Positions 38,365-47,597 of a stretch of 64,000 nucleotides of DNA are shown here, piece by piece (within the stretch, counting starts at the first letter, position 1; each line of letters opens with the position of its first letter). Made by a program: the position numbers and the translations under genes. Under the pieces are notes generated by a model that was given only the letters and a program-made list of their open reading frames with translations, was not told where the DNA came from and made no database searches. Where the stretch lies: contig JAALLE010000006.1 of the NCBI GenBank assembly GCA_011087605.1, forward strand, positions 1-64,000, written 5' to 3'. Source of the stretch: Hyphomicrobiales bacterium. GTDB lineage: Bacteria > Pseudomonadota > Alphaproteobacteria > Rhizobiales > Rhizobiaceae.

Positions 38365-39564
38365 TCAAATCAGATCTTGATCGCGAAATCCCTGTATTTC
38401 GTCATCGGAGAACCCCACCTCGCGCAGAATCGTATCTGTATCATTGCCCATAGGGGAGCATCCGCGCGTGGCCTGAAGCGTACCCGTTGTGATTGGTGAA
38501 GCCAATAGATCAAATCCCGTACCGTCGCGCAATTCGGTGCGACTGATCCGGCCCTGCTCGCGCAATTGCGGGTCATTCAGCGCCTCCCGGGGGGTGCGGA
38601 TCGGGGCCAAAGGCACCTTGCCCTGCAGAAGCTGCAGCCAGTTGGCCGTTGTGTTTTTACTCAGAGCCTCGTCCAGTATGTCGGTCAGGGATTCCCGGTG
38701 TTGCAAGCGCTGGTCAAATGTCTCGAATCTTGAATCAGTGATCAAATCGGATCTGTTGATCAATGTGCAAAGGCTGGTCCAGAATTTTTCCTTGTTGCAC
38801 ATGATGTAGATCCAGCCGTCTGCGGTGCGGTAAAGCTGGCAGGGGACCAGAGAGGCATGGGCCGACCGCGATATGCGGGCCGGGTCATAGTCGGAATTAA
38901 GTGCCCAGGCACTCAAATAACTCAGGTTGAAAAGCGCCGTGTCATAGAGATTTACATCAATGTCGCGGCCGATTTGGCTGCTGCGTGCACCCAAAACGCC
39001 GGAGACCAGCCCCAGCGCCAGGTAGGTGCCCGCCATGAAGTCCACGACGGATAGACCCATTCGCGTTGGAGGCGTGTCCGGTTCGCCCGACATATGGAAG
39101 TAGCCGGCCTCGGCCTGCATCAGGAAATCATAGCCCGGCCAGTCGCGCCGCGGACCATCGCGTCCATAAGCGGAACAATGGGCGCAGACAATTGCCGGAT
39201 TGTGCTGCTTGAGAGCATCATAATTCAGGCCGAGTTTTTCCGGCACATCACCGCGCAGGTTATTGGCCACCGCGTCGGCGTTGGCCACCAGTTTTGCAAA
39301 TATCGGGCTGGATTTTGGATTGCCCAGATCGAGACTCAGACTTTGTTTGCCCCGATTGACGGACTGGAAAAACAAACTGGCATCATCACCAGAAGCATCG
39401 GGCGCAAAATATGGCCCAAGCCCCCGTGCATAATCGCCACCCATCTTGCGGTTTTCGATCTTGATGACGGTGGCACCCAAATCGGCGAGATGCTGGGTTC
39501 CAAATGGTCCGGCTCCGTATTGCTCAACAGCCAGAACCCGCATGCCTGCTAGGGGGCCATCCAT
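38365..39564 (-). CDS. CaiB/BaiF family CoA-transferase
   Basis: MRVLAVEQYGAGPFGTQHLADLGATVIKIE, VNRGKQSLSLDL, YDFLMQAEAGYFHMSG. Confidence 0.94.
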   Translation of the reverse strand: MDGPLAGMRVLAVEQYGAGPFGTQHLADLGATVIKIENRKMGGDYARGLGPYFAPDASGDDASLFFQSVNRGKQSLSLDLGNPKSSPIFAKLVANADAVANNLRGDVPEKLGLNYDALKQHNPAIVCAHCSAYGRDGPRRDWPGYDFLMQAEAGYFHMSGEPDTPPTRMGLSVVDFMAGTYLALGLVSGVLGARSSQIGRDIDVNLYDTALFNLSYLSAWALNSDYDPARISRSAHASLVPCQLYRTADGWIYIMCNKEKFWTSLCTLINRSDLITDSRFETFDQRLQHRESLTDILDEALSKNTTANWLQLLQGKVPLAPIRTPREALNDPQLREQGRISRTELRDGTGFDLLASPITTGTLQATRGCSPMGNDTDTILREVGFSDDEIQGFRDQDLI

Positions 39565-39565
39565 A

Positions 39566-40102
39566 TCAGCCCATCTCCGCCCGCATGTCATCGACCACCG
39601 AATGCCCACGTTTGGTTGCAAAAAAAGATCGCGTCATATGCATGACATAAGTTCCATCCTGATTCTTGCCGGAATGGCGAATTCGCACGATTCCTGCCGT
39701 CGGTCTGGATTTTGACTCGCGCTTGTCGAGAACCTCCGATTCGGAATAAAGAGTGTCGCCAACAAAGACCGGGGCGGGCACCTTGATTTCTTCCCATCCC
39801 AGATTTGCGATTGCTTTTTGGCTGGTTGATGAAACACACATTCCAGCAACTATCGCCAAAGTCAGAGTCGAGTTGACCAGCGGTTTGCCAAACTCCGAGT
39901 GGGAAGCGTAGTTGAGATCAAAATGCACCGGGTGGGTGTTCATTGTCAGATGGGTAAACCAGATATTGTCGGTTTCGGTGATGGTTCGACCTGGCCAATG
40001 CTCATAAATATCGCCAACTTCAAAATCTTCGTAATACAATCCGGGATCCTCGCGAAAGCGGGACCCTTCGACATGGGTCAGGCCAGGTAATGATCGCTTC
40101 AT
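39566..40102 (-). CDS. MaoC family dehydratase
   Basis: YYEDFEVGDIYEHWPGRTITETDNIWFTHLTMNTHPVHFD. Confidence 0.92.
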   Translation of the reverse strand: MKRSLPGLTHVEGSRFREDPGLYYEDFEVGDIYEHWPGRTITETDNIWFTHLTMNTHPVHFDLNYASHSEFGKPLVNSTLTLAIVAGMCVSSTSQKAIANLGWEEIKVPAPVFVGDTLYSESEVLDKRESKSRPTAGIVRIRHSGKNQDGTYVMHMTRSFFATKRGHSVVDDMRAEMG

Positions 40103-40980
40103 TCGGTGCTCCTGTCATTAAACTCAATCAGCCGATGCGCCCGGGCGAGCACCGGGGCATCTACCATTTTTCCGTTGAAACTGAATGCGCCGCCTCCAGC
40201 ATCCTCCGACGCCGCGACCATCTCGTGTGCCATTGTCAACTCATCTTCACTGGGCGAGAAAACCCTGTTGATGGTTTCGATCTGATCGGGATGAATCGCA
40301 ATCTTGCCTGAAAATCCGATCTCCTGAACCAGTTCTGCTTCGCGCTCCAGCCCAGCTTCGTCCCTGTAATTCAGCCAAACTCCATCCAGTGCGGGCAAGT
40401 TGGCTGCAGCGGCGGCATTCACTACTTGACCGCGCCCCCACGCCAGGCCGGTTTCCATCATGCGCCCGCCGGTCTCTGCCATGTGATCTGCCGACCCATA
40501 ACCTACGATTGCACTCTTCGGTGCTACCGAAAGAATGTCAGCCGCGTCGGCAATTCCCCTGGCGGTCTCCAATGTGATGAGCAGGCGCGTAGGTCGGGTG
40601 GCGATCAAGTCGACCACTTGGCATATTTCTGCTTGCGAACTGACTTTTGGCAATACGAGAACAGCTGGCCATCTTGACCAACTCAGCATAATTGCCATGT
40701 CCAGGATTCCCTCGGGGGTGCTGAGAGAATTTATGCGCAGGCCGAGGCGCAAATACCTGTCGTCATCGTCGCCGCCGCCGCCGTCGTCGCCGTCGTTGCC
40801 GCCGAAGCCGCCGCCACTACTGCCAGTGGCAAAATCAGATACCTTTGCTCGTGCCGCGACTTTGTCGCCTGGACCGACTCCATCTTCGAGATCGAGCACA
40901 ACCAGATCAGCGCCCGAAGCCAAACCCCGTTCGAGCCGATCAAGGCGCGTCGTCGGTGTGAAAAGGACACTTCGGATCAT
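40099..40980 (-). CDS. HpcH/HpaI-CitE family lyase with Gly/Asp-rich insertion
   Basis: RSVLFTPTTRLDRLERGLASGADLVVLDLEDGV, LLITLETARGIADAADI, GKIAIHPDQIETINRVFSPS; insertion GSSGGGFGGNDGDDGGGGDDDD. Confidence 0.93.
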   Translation of the reverse strand: MIRSVLFTPTTRLDRLERGLASGADLVVLDLEDGVGPGDKVAARAKVSDFATGSSGGGFGGNDGDDGGGGDDDDRYLRLGLRINSLSTPEGILDMAIMLSWSRWPAVLVLPKVSSQAEICQVVDLIATRPTRLLITLETARGIADAADILSVAPKSAIVGYGSADHMAETGGRMMETGLAWGRGQVVNAAAAANLPALDGVWLNYRDEAGLEREAELVQEIGFSGKIAIHPDQIETINRVFSPSEDELTMAHEMVAASEDAGGGAFSFNGKMVDAPVLARAHRLIEFNDRSTE

Positions 40981-40996
40981 TGATATTGGTGCTCGG

Positions 40997-41030
40997 CAAA
41001 TTTTATTGGTTGTCCGTACAAATTTTATGG
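40997..41030. promoter_or_regulatory. Direct repeats CAAATTTTAT(T)GG flanking GntR-like palindrome TTGTCCGTACAA
   Basis: In the divergent intergenic region between CitE-type and DctP-type genes. Confidence 0.5.
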
Positions 41031-41097
41031 TTTAGGGTCCAAAGTCAAGACATGATTTGAAGTCCGACCAATATTTGCATTATATCAGGAGTGGAAG

Positions 41098-42105
41098 ATG
41101 AATTTATTCAAACGTTTAGCAGTTATCGCGGCAATTTCAGCCGGCATTCTGAGCGCCGCAAAGGCCGAAGAAATGGCTTTCAGAATTTCATTGAATACCG
41201 GGCCAAATCACGTCAGAAACATTGCATTGGAAAAATTTGTCGCTCAATTATCCGAGCGAACAAAGGGAAAATTGGACGTTCAAGTGTTCCCGTCTTCACA
41301 ATTGTTCAAGGGCCCTGACGTGCCCAAGGCTCTGGCCCAGGGTGGTGTTGAAATGGGTGTTCCGATCATTCTCTATATCAGCCGCGTTGTGCCAAATGCG
41401 GGACTTCTGGACCTGCCGATGTTTTTTGGCCGTACTGCAAAGGAGGTTCATGCTGTTATGGATGGACCCGTGGGAGCCGAGTTGAATGCCGAGATCGAGG
41501 CAAAGGTCGGCGTCAAGATCATCGGACCAAATCTGGATCTCGGTCATGGTTCGATTTTTACAACAGAATCTCCGGCCGGATCGCTTGCGGCGCTTAAAGG
41601 ATTGAAATTGCGCGTCCCGGGAAGCCCTGCCGCGAAAGTGCGCTATCAAAGCCTCGGGGTTGAGTCGGTATCGATCAGCTTTTCAGATGTCCCGATTGCA
41701 TTGGCTCAAAAAAGCATTGATGGGTTAATGACGACTCACGAAACCGTCCGCAGTGCCAAGCTGTGGGAATCCGGTCTGAAATACTCGATCGATACGCAAG
41801 GAACATTCCTGCAATATGTGCCAATGATCGGCAAACCCACCTGGGACAAACTGGGGCCGGAACTGCAAAAGGTCATTACAGACACATGGGCAGAAACAGT
41901 TGGCCCGGCTCGTGAACTGGCAGCGCAGCGTCAGGCATCGGCACGTGAAAAAGGTGTGGCCGAGGGAATTAAAGCCGTTCAGGCAACCCCCGAAGAACTG
42001 GCTGCGTTTCGCGCCGAGTTGATGAAACAGCAATCGAGCATCATCGAAGCGACGCGCATGAATGCGGAATTTGCGGCGCGCGCAGCGACAGCTCTGGGCA
42101 ATTAA
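41098..42105 (+). CDS. TRAP transporter substrate-binding protein (DctP)
   Basis: Signal peptide; FPSSQLFKGPDVPKALAQGGVEMG, LKGLKLRVPGSPAA. Confidence 0.93.
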   Translation: MNLFKRLAVIAAISAGILSAAKAEEMAFRISLNTGPNHVRNIALEKFVAQLSERTKGKLDVQVFPSSQLFKGPDVPKALAQGGVEMGVPIILYISRVVPNAGLLDLPMFFGRTAKEVHAVMDGPVGAELNAEIEAKVGVKIIGPNLDLGHGSIFTTESPAGSLAALKGLKLRVPGSPAAKVRYQSLGVESVSISFSDVPIALAQKSIDGLMTTHETVRSAKLWESGLKYSIDTQGTFLQYVPMIGKPTWDKLGPELQKVITDTWAETVGPARELAAQRQASAREKGVAEGIKAVQATPEELAAFRAELMKQQSSIIEATRMNAEFAARAATALGN

Positions 42106-42153
42106 ACGTTCACGGGTTGAATTTCGCCGCCTCAATCCTCCAACATTGGTGGG

Positions 42154-42660
42154 ATGCGTGTGTTAAAATCAATTGAATCCTACGTTGGCGGAATTCTGGT
42201 GCTCGCCGCATTGGTGCTGTTTCTGTCAGGCATGGTGTTGCGGCTGATGTCGTCCCCGCTTGGTGGCGACTGGGTCGCGGAAGTGTCAATTTACATGGTG
42301 GCCTGGGGGCTATTATTGTCCGCTGCCGGATGTGTTGCGGAAGGTGAACATGTGCGGGCGGATTTCTTTCTGCGCATGGTCGGCCCCAGAACCCACTTTT
42401 TTGCAGATATTCTGGCCGCACTGGCGGGGTTGGTCTTTTGTCTAGTACTTGCCTGGTTTGGCTACAAGGTTGTCGCATTCGCCTTTGCGTGGGATGAACG
42501 CGGTCCGTCATATTTGCAGATCCCGACGGGCTATTATCATGCGGCCCTGCCGGTTTCGATGGGTCTTTGTGCCGTGCGATATCTGTTTGTCCTGATCGAA
42601 TTATTGCGTGTCGGCGGCGGCGGTGGCGGCGACGGGTCGACCCAAAGCGAAGAGTTGTAG
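42154..42660 (+). CDS. TRAP transporter small permease (DctQ)
   Basis: Four-TM protein between DctP and DctM; Gly-rich C-terminus. Confidence 0.9.
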   Translation: MRVLKSIESYVGGILVLAALVLFLSGMVLRLMSSPLGGDWVAEVSIYMVAWGLLLSAAGCVAEGEHVRADFFLRMVGPRTHFFADILAALAGLVFCLVLAWFGYKVVAFAFAWDERGPSYLQIPTGYYHAALPVSMGLCAVRYLFVLIELLRVGGGGGGDGSTQSEEL

Positions 42661-42662
42661 CG

Positions 42663-43937
42663 ATGTTGGTCATCGTCTTCGCCGCTCTCCTGCTACTGTT
42701 GTTTATCGGCTTGCCAATCTTCGTGGCGCTTGGCGGGCTGTCCATGGCCCTGCTGATTTCCGGCCATACGCCGGGAATATCCACCGCGCAGGTCGTTATC
42801 GACAAGTTGAACGGCCAGACCATTTTGGCCGTGCCTTTTTTTGTGATTGCTGCACAATTCATGGAACGCGGTGGTATCGCCAAAAGCCTGATTGCCATGG
42901 CCGAAGCCTGGCTTGGTTGGCTGCGCGGCGGATTGGCACTGACTTGTGTCGGGGCGACAACGGTGTTTGCCGCCGTGTCGGGATCTTCCGTCGCAACTGC
43001 CCTGGCAATGGCAACAATCCTTGTCCCGGCGATGTTGGAGCGCGGTTATGATCGGCCCTTTGCGGTGGGCGTTGTTGGTGCATCGGGCACATTGGGCATC
43101 CTGATACCGCCCTCAATTATTTTGGTGATTTACGGCCTGATCGCAGAAACGTCGATCCCGCGCCTATTTCTGGCGGGAATCATTCCCGGCCTGATGCAGG
43201 GCTTGCTGTTTGCGGTTTTCATATTGTTTTATGCCAACCGCCATAAATTGCCGCGCCGGGACCTGCCGGACCTTTCGGAATTCATTCGTGCCAATATTTC
43301 CGCCATTCCGGCGGTAATCATTCCGATCGTTATATTCGTCGGTATCTATGGTGGCTATTCGACGATTGCCGAGGCTGCCGGGCTTGCTGCGTTCCTGTCG
43401 ATTGTCGTAAGTTTGGTAGTCTATCGTGGCTGCACTGTGCGCGACATTGTCCCGATCACCGCCATTGCCATGCGCCGGTCCGCTGCAATCATCATGATAG
43501 TCGTCGCCGCCTTGTTGTTCGGGCACTGGCTGACCGAAACCCGCATGCCGGTCAAACTGGTTGAATTTGTCACCGATATCGACCTGCAGGCCTGGCAATT
43601 CCTGCTTATCATGAGCGCCATCATGTTGATTCTGGGCACGGTGCTGGAAGGGCTGTCGATTGTCCTGATTACGGTTCCGCTGGTTTTGCCATTGCTGCGG
43701 CAATTCGATATCGACCCGGTCCATTACGCCATTATCGTGGTCATCAATATCGAGGTTGCTATGCTGACACCACCGGTCGGATTGAACCTGTTTGTGTTGT
43801 CGGGGGTTTCAAAAGCACCTTTGTCAGAGGTGATCAGGGGCATTTTGCCATTCCTGGCACTGATGATTGTGTTGTTGATCAGCGTCACATTCATGCCAGG
43901 CCTGACCCTGTATCTGCCAAACCTCGTGCTGGATTAA
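42663..43937 (+). CDS. TRAP transporter large permease (DctM)
   Basis: PFFVIAAQFMERGGIAKSLI, VVGASGTLGILIPPSIILVIYGL, MLTPPVGLNLFVLSGV; start ATG 42663. Confidence 0.95.
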   Translation: MLVIVFAALLLLLFIGLPIFVALGGLSMALLISGHTPGISTAQVVIDKLNGQTILAVPFFVIAAQFMERGGIAKSLIAMAEAWLGWLRGGLALTCVGATTVFAAVSGSSVATALAMATILVPAMLERGYDRPFAVGVVGASGTLGILIPPSIILVIYGLIAETSIPRLFLAGIIPGLMQGLLFAVFILFYANRHKLPRRDLPDLSEFIRANISAIPAVIIPIVIFVGIYGGYSTIAEAAGLAAFLSIVVSLVVYRGCTVRDIVPITAIAMRRSAAIIMIVVAALLFGHWLTETRMPVKLVEFVTDIDLQAWQFLLIMSAIMLILGTVLEGLSIVLITVPLVLPLLRQFDIDPVHYAIIVVINIEVAMLTPPVGLNLFVLSGVSKAPLSEVIRGILPFLALMIVLLISVTFMPGLTLYLPNLVLD

Positions 43938-43949
43938 ATCCGCAACAGA

Positions 43950-44414
43950 TTAGATGGCCAGGTCCAGCCGGGGCTTCCAGAACGGTCTGAAAAGCTCGAT
44001 CTTGGGACAACGGTTCATCACCACTTTAAGGCCGGCGTCTTCGGCCAGTTTGGCGGCTTCATCGTCATAGACGTCAATCTGACCCCACAATACTTTGGCG
44101 CCCAGATCCACGGCATCGCGGGCAATGCCCAGCAATTCTTCCTTGCGACGAAATACCTGCACCATGTCAATGGGCCGATCGACATCGCGGAGCGTTGGAA
44201 ACACTTTCAGACCGCGGATCTCGGTAACATCCGGACGTGGATTGATCGGGATCATGTCGTAGCCGGTCTCATGCAGCACTCGCAGCACACCATAGCTGAA
44301 TTTGGTCTTGTCGGGGCTGGCGCCGACCATGGCGATGGTTTTGACCGATTTGAGGATATCGGCCAGATATCCCGGCTCATAATTGTAGATATGATCGATA
44401 TCGGCTTCGGGCAT
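43950..44414 (-). CDS. CoA-binding domain protein (YccU-like)
   Basis: IAMVGASPDKTKFSYGVLRVLHETGYDMIPINPR; start ATG 44414. Confidence 0.9.
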   Translation of the reverse strand: MPEADIDHIYNYEPGYLADILKSVKTIAMVGASPDKTKFSYGVLRVLHETGYDMIPINPRPDVTEIRGLKVFPTLRDVDRPIDMVQVFRRKEELLGIARDAVDLGAKVLWGQIDVYDDEAAKLAEDAGLKVVMNRCPKIELFRPFWKPRLDLAI

Positions 44415-44415
44415 T

Positions 44416-44787
44416 TCAAATCTCCCTGGGAGTAGCAATATCCGCCTTGAGTTCATGAGGCTCAAGCGGATCAAGGAACGGGTTGCGATAAAGTTTATCG
44501 TGGCTTTCAACGCCGATTTCCAGCGTTATGTCAGAAGTCGCGCGGGCAACGCACATAATGACATAGCCATCGTTGATTTGACGGTTGTTCAGCGCCACCT
44601 GTCGACGTTGGTCGACTTCGCCGGCAACCAGTTTTGCCGCACAGGTAATGCAGCCACCATATTTACAGCCATATGGCAGATCGACACCTTGATCACGCAA
44701 TGCGTCCAGCAGGCTTTGTCTGGACTTGACCTGATAGGTGGCGTTCTGCCGGTTGGCGATAGTGACGGTGTGGTGGGTCATATCCAA
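44416..44787 (-). CDS. 2Fe-2S ferredoxin-type protein
   Basis: LPYGCKYGGCITCAAKL, CVARATSDITLEI. Confidence 0.9.
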   Translation of the reverse strand: MDMTHHTVTIANRQNATYQVKSRQSLLDALRDQGVDLPYGCKYGGCITCAAKLVAGEVDQRRQVALNNRQINDGYVIMCVARATSDITLEIGVESHDKLYRNPFLDPLEPHELKADIATPREI

Positions 44788-46148
44788 ATGTCGCTCGTAC
44801 AGTCGCCACCGGGATAGCGCGTCTCATGGCAGCGCGACGGGCCGTTTGGCTCCTTGCCAAAATCGACCACAAATTCTGGGTCGATCTCCATGCCACCGTT
44901 GTCGGTGTCGCAATTGACCATCAACATACAGCCGCCATTGGTGCGGATTTCCGGATAAAACTGATTGTCCCAGGTGCTGAACAGGCTGGTGGTGACGTAA
45001 AGACGTTTGCCGTCCAAACTGAGCTGGATCATCTGCGGTCCACCGGTAACCCTGACACCGTTAACCTCGGGTGCCTTGCCAAGCAGACCGCCCATCCACA
45101 CCTGTCCGGTAAGAACGGGATTGTGCGGGTCTTCAATATTGTATTGGCGAATATCGCCGTGGAGCCAGTTGCACAGGTATAGATATTTGTCGTCCATTGA
45201 GAGCAGGATAACTGAAATTACGCCAGGAACCGGTATCGGCCATTCCGGATGCGGTTCGTTTTCCACATCGATGATCTTTTCCCATTTCCACTCGCCCTCG
45301 CCCTCGCCGCCGCTGTCGTCCCGCCACCAATGGATGATGTTGGCCGACAGGGCCGCGCCGCAAAAGCCGTGAGTGCTGTCAGGATCGTGGTGAAAGCGAA
45401 CCTCCAATGGAACCAGTCCATCTTCGCCCAAGTAGAAGGTCTGCTTCGGTTCCTTTTTTTCAAAATCCCACAGATGAATGCGGCGGCCATATTTGAGATG
45501 GCCAACTTCTTCCAGATCAAAGCCCGGCATGAAGGTATTGGGTGCTGCCCATTCTGATGATGCCATGACATTGTGGCGCGGCTGATACCAGAAGTCATAG
45601 CCAAACGGGATGTCTCCCATGGAGTTTTCCCATCGGCCAATAATCTCAAAATCCTTGTTCAGATGCAGATAGCCGCCTGGGGCTTCGCCCTGTGCATCGC
45701 CCAGCATAGAGATGATGATCTCTGACCCAAGGCAGTGAACCGTGTGCGGTGCGGACAGATTTGTTTTGGCCTTGATCTCGCTTCCTTCGATCACCTTGTA
45801 CAGCGTGGGTGCGCGTGGGTCTGAAGCCGCGTCGACAATGTGGATGTTTGATGAGCGCACTCCGGGTACCAGCAGATATTTGCGGCTCATTGAGGAATCA
45901 TCAAAACAGGAGGAACAGGCATTCCATCCCATGTGATGCAATTCGTCACCGATACCGGGCATCTCCAACCGGTGAATGACCTGTGAATAAGTTTCGCTGT
46001 CTGGATCTGCATCTATGGTGCACAGATAGTCGGGCTTTTGAATGCCGGTGCCGGTATAGATGGCGATCGAATACAAGATTTTTTCGCGCGGCGCCTTGAT
46101 CGCCTCAGCAGGTGATGCGTAACCCGGTCCGCAGCAAAGATCTGACAT
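44778..46148 (-). CDS. Selenium-binding protein SBP56/methanethiol oxidase family
   Basis: HHMGWNACSSCFDDSS, LSAPHTVHCL, RCHETRYPGGDCTSDIWI; start set at MSDLCCGPGYASP. Confidence 0.93.
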   Translation of the reverse strand: MSDLCCGPGYASPAEAIKAPREKILYSIAIYTGTGIQKPDYLCTIDADPDSETYSQVIHRLEMPGIGDELHHMGWNACSSCFDDSSMSRKYLLVPGVRSSNIHIVDAASDPRAPTLYKVIEGSEIKAKTNLSAPHTVHCLGSEIIISMLGDAQGEAPGGYLHLNKDFEIIGRWENSMGDIPFGYDFWYQPRHNVMASSEWAAPNTFMPGFDLEEVGHLKYGRRIHLWDFEKKEPKQTFYLGEDGLVPLEVRFHHDPDSTHGFCGAALSANIIHWWRDDSGGEGEGEWKWEKIIDVENEPHPEWPIPVPGVISVILLSMDDKYLYLCNWLHGDIRQYNIEDPHNPVLTGQVWMGGLLGKAPEVNGVRVTGGPQMIQLSLDGKRLYVTTSLFSTWDNQFYPEIRTNGGCMLMVNCDTDNGGMEIDPEFVVDFGKEPNGPSRCHETRYPGGDCTSDIWI

Positions 46149-46497
46149 GTTCAATTCTTCCCAATTCGTATCAACCCAACGAGCTCGCGTTGGCAAGTTT
46201 AACAATAGTCCAGCAAACACCAATACTCAAAAGGCAATTATCGCTCTCCTGTTCAGCAGTTCAGGTAACCAGGTTGCAGACTAATTGTTTAGCCCGAATC
46301 TGGTGCGCGATAGATTGAAGACCGGTAGTTTTTTGAGACGCTAGCGTAATAATCGACGATGTGACAATTAGAGTTCTGTTCAGCATTCATGCATTTATTC
46401 TATGAGTCTCAAGGGGAACTCCGCCACATCATCTGGCGAGGCGATTACTCAGCAGGTTATCCACGTCGGGTGTGAAGATGCTGCGCTTGGGAAGAGA

Positions 46498-46980
46498 TCA
46501 ATAGAACGGCATCTGGGACTGCATTCGGGTCAGGTTTTGCTCTTTTTCTTCATCAGTCAGCTCAATGTCATCTGAAAATGCGATGGTTCTTTGCCAGTCC
46601 CCAATCATGTCGCGAAAACTGCGTTTTTTCGGGTCCAGACTGATGATCATATCATTCATTTGCCGCAGTCTACGGACCAGCGTTTTCATGAACATGGCGG
46701 CTTGTTCGGGATTGTTTTGAAAGGATGAAATGAAGTCATCGTAGGAAGTGGCCAAACACTTGGTTTGGGCCAGTGCTTTGACGGTCGCTGAACGTGGTCC
46801 GGGGTCAAGCAGGCTCATCTCTCCAAAGATTTCACCGGCTGAAAGTTGCGCCATGGATTTGCACTTCGACCCAACGCCCTTGAACACCTCCACTTCACCA
46901 TAAACGATCAAGAAAGCAGTCTCTCCTTCGTCGCCTTCCGATATGATCGTGTCGCCTTCCTTGAATACAACGATTTCCAT
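46498..46980 (-). CDS. Cyclic-nucleotide-binding (CRP-like N-terminal) domain protein
   Basis: FKEGDTIISEGDEGETAFLIVYGEVEVFKG, LSAGEIFGEMSLLDPGPRSATVKAL; no HTH evident. Confidence 0.88.
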   Translation of the reverse strand: MEIVVFKEGDTIISEGDEGETAFLIVYGEVEVFKGVGSKCKSMAQLSAGEIFGEMSLLDPGPRSATVKALAQTKCLATSYDDFISSFQNNPEQAAMFMKTLVRRLRQMNDMIISLDPKKRSFRDMIGDWQRTIAFSDDIELTDEEKEQNLTRMQSQMPFY

Positions 46981-46993
46981 TCCCCGCTCCCCA

Positions 46994-47029
46994 CTCAATT
47001 TACTCAGTTTGCTCAGTTTGCTCAGCTAC
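46994..47029. repeat. 9-bp imperfect tandem repeat x4 (CTCAGTTTG)
   Basis: CTCAATTTA CTCAGTTTG CTCAGTTTG CTCAGCTAC upstream of the cNMP-binding gene. Confidence 0.85.
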
Positions 47030-47103
47030 CATAGGATAAGCAGATACGGCGCACCAGCGCTTGTTTGCAAGGTGTGAAACAGGCCTGGACGAAAGTCGAT
47101 TGG

Positions 47104-47469
47104 TTATTTGAACTGAACAATCACGCAATCAAAATCCTCTTCGCTCGTCACAATGGTATGGTGGCCCTTTCCGTGGGTGTCCTCCATGTGCCAGACGTCA
47201 CCGGGGCCGATATGGCGGGTTTCCTGATCACTGGCTGTGACCGTGATGCTGCCAGATAGGCAGACAAGCTGTTGTCGACTGGGAGTTGGATGGGCCGGTT
47301 CATTCCAGCCAGACCGAAGTTTCAAGAACAGGGTCTGAGTTGCTGGCAACGCATCAGAGATTTCAATCTTTTCTGCCGGAGGGGCAAAAACCCGTTCCTC
47401 GAGATGGACCTCCAGATCTTCCCAATGGCTCTCGCCTGCCGCATCGGAATACAGTTTGTAAACTTTCAT
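47104..47469 (-). CDS. Cupin-domain protein
   Basis: QLVCLSGSITVTASDQETRHIGPGDVWHMEDTHGKGHHTIV. Confidence 0.8.
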   Translation of the reverse strand: MKVYKLYSDAAGESHWEDLEVHLEERVFAPPAEKIEISDALPATQTLFLKLRSGWNEPAHPTPSRQQLVCLSGSITVTASDQETRHIGPGDVWHMEDTHGKGHHTIVTSEEDFDCVIVQFK

Positions 47470-47597
47470 TGACTCACGTCCAATTAATACCGGTTCCTGC
47501 AAATTATCACCTGTATGCTTGCTCCGCAAAAACTCCACTCGGTAAGTTCATCCGGTTGCCAAAACGCCCAACCGCTCCTATCCAGTTTGTATTGGTA

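Noticed and set aside
40759-40823. Possible CRISPR or minisatellite array
   Set aside because: GGC/GAC repeats are in-frame codon repeats inside a conserved CDS without spacers; reported as a coding low-complexity tract instead.
42110-42898. 262-aa minus-strand ORF
   Set aside because: Antisense to DctQ/DctM; Pro/Arg/Thr-rich translation typical of a shadow ORF in GC-rich coding DNA.
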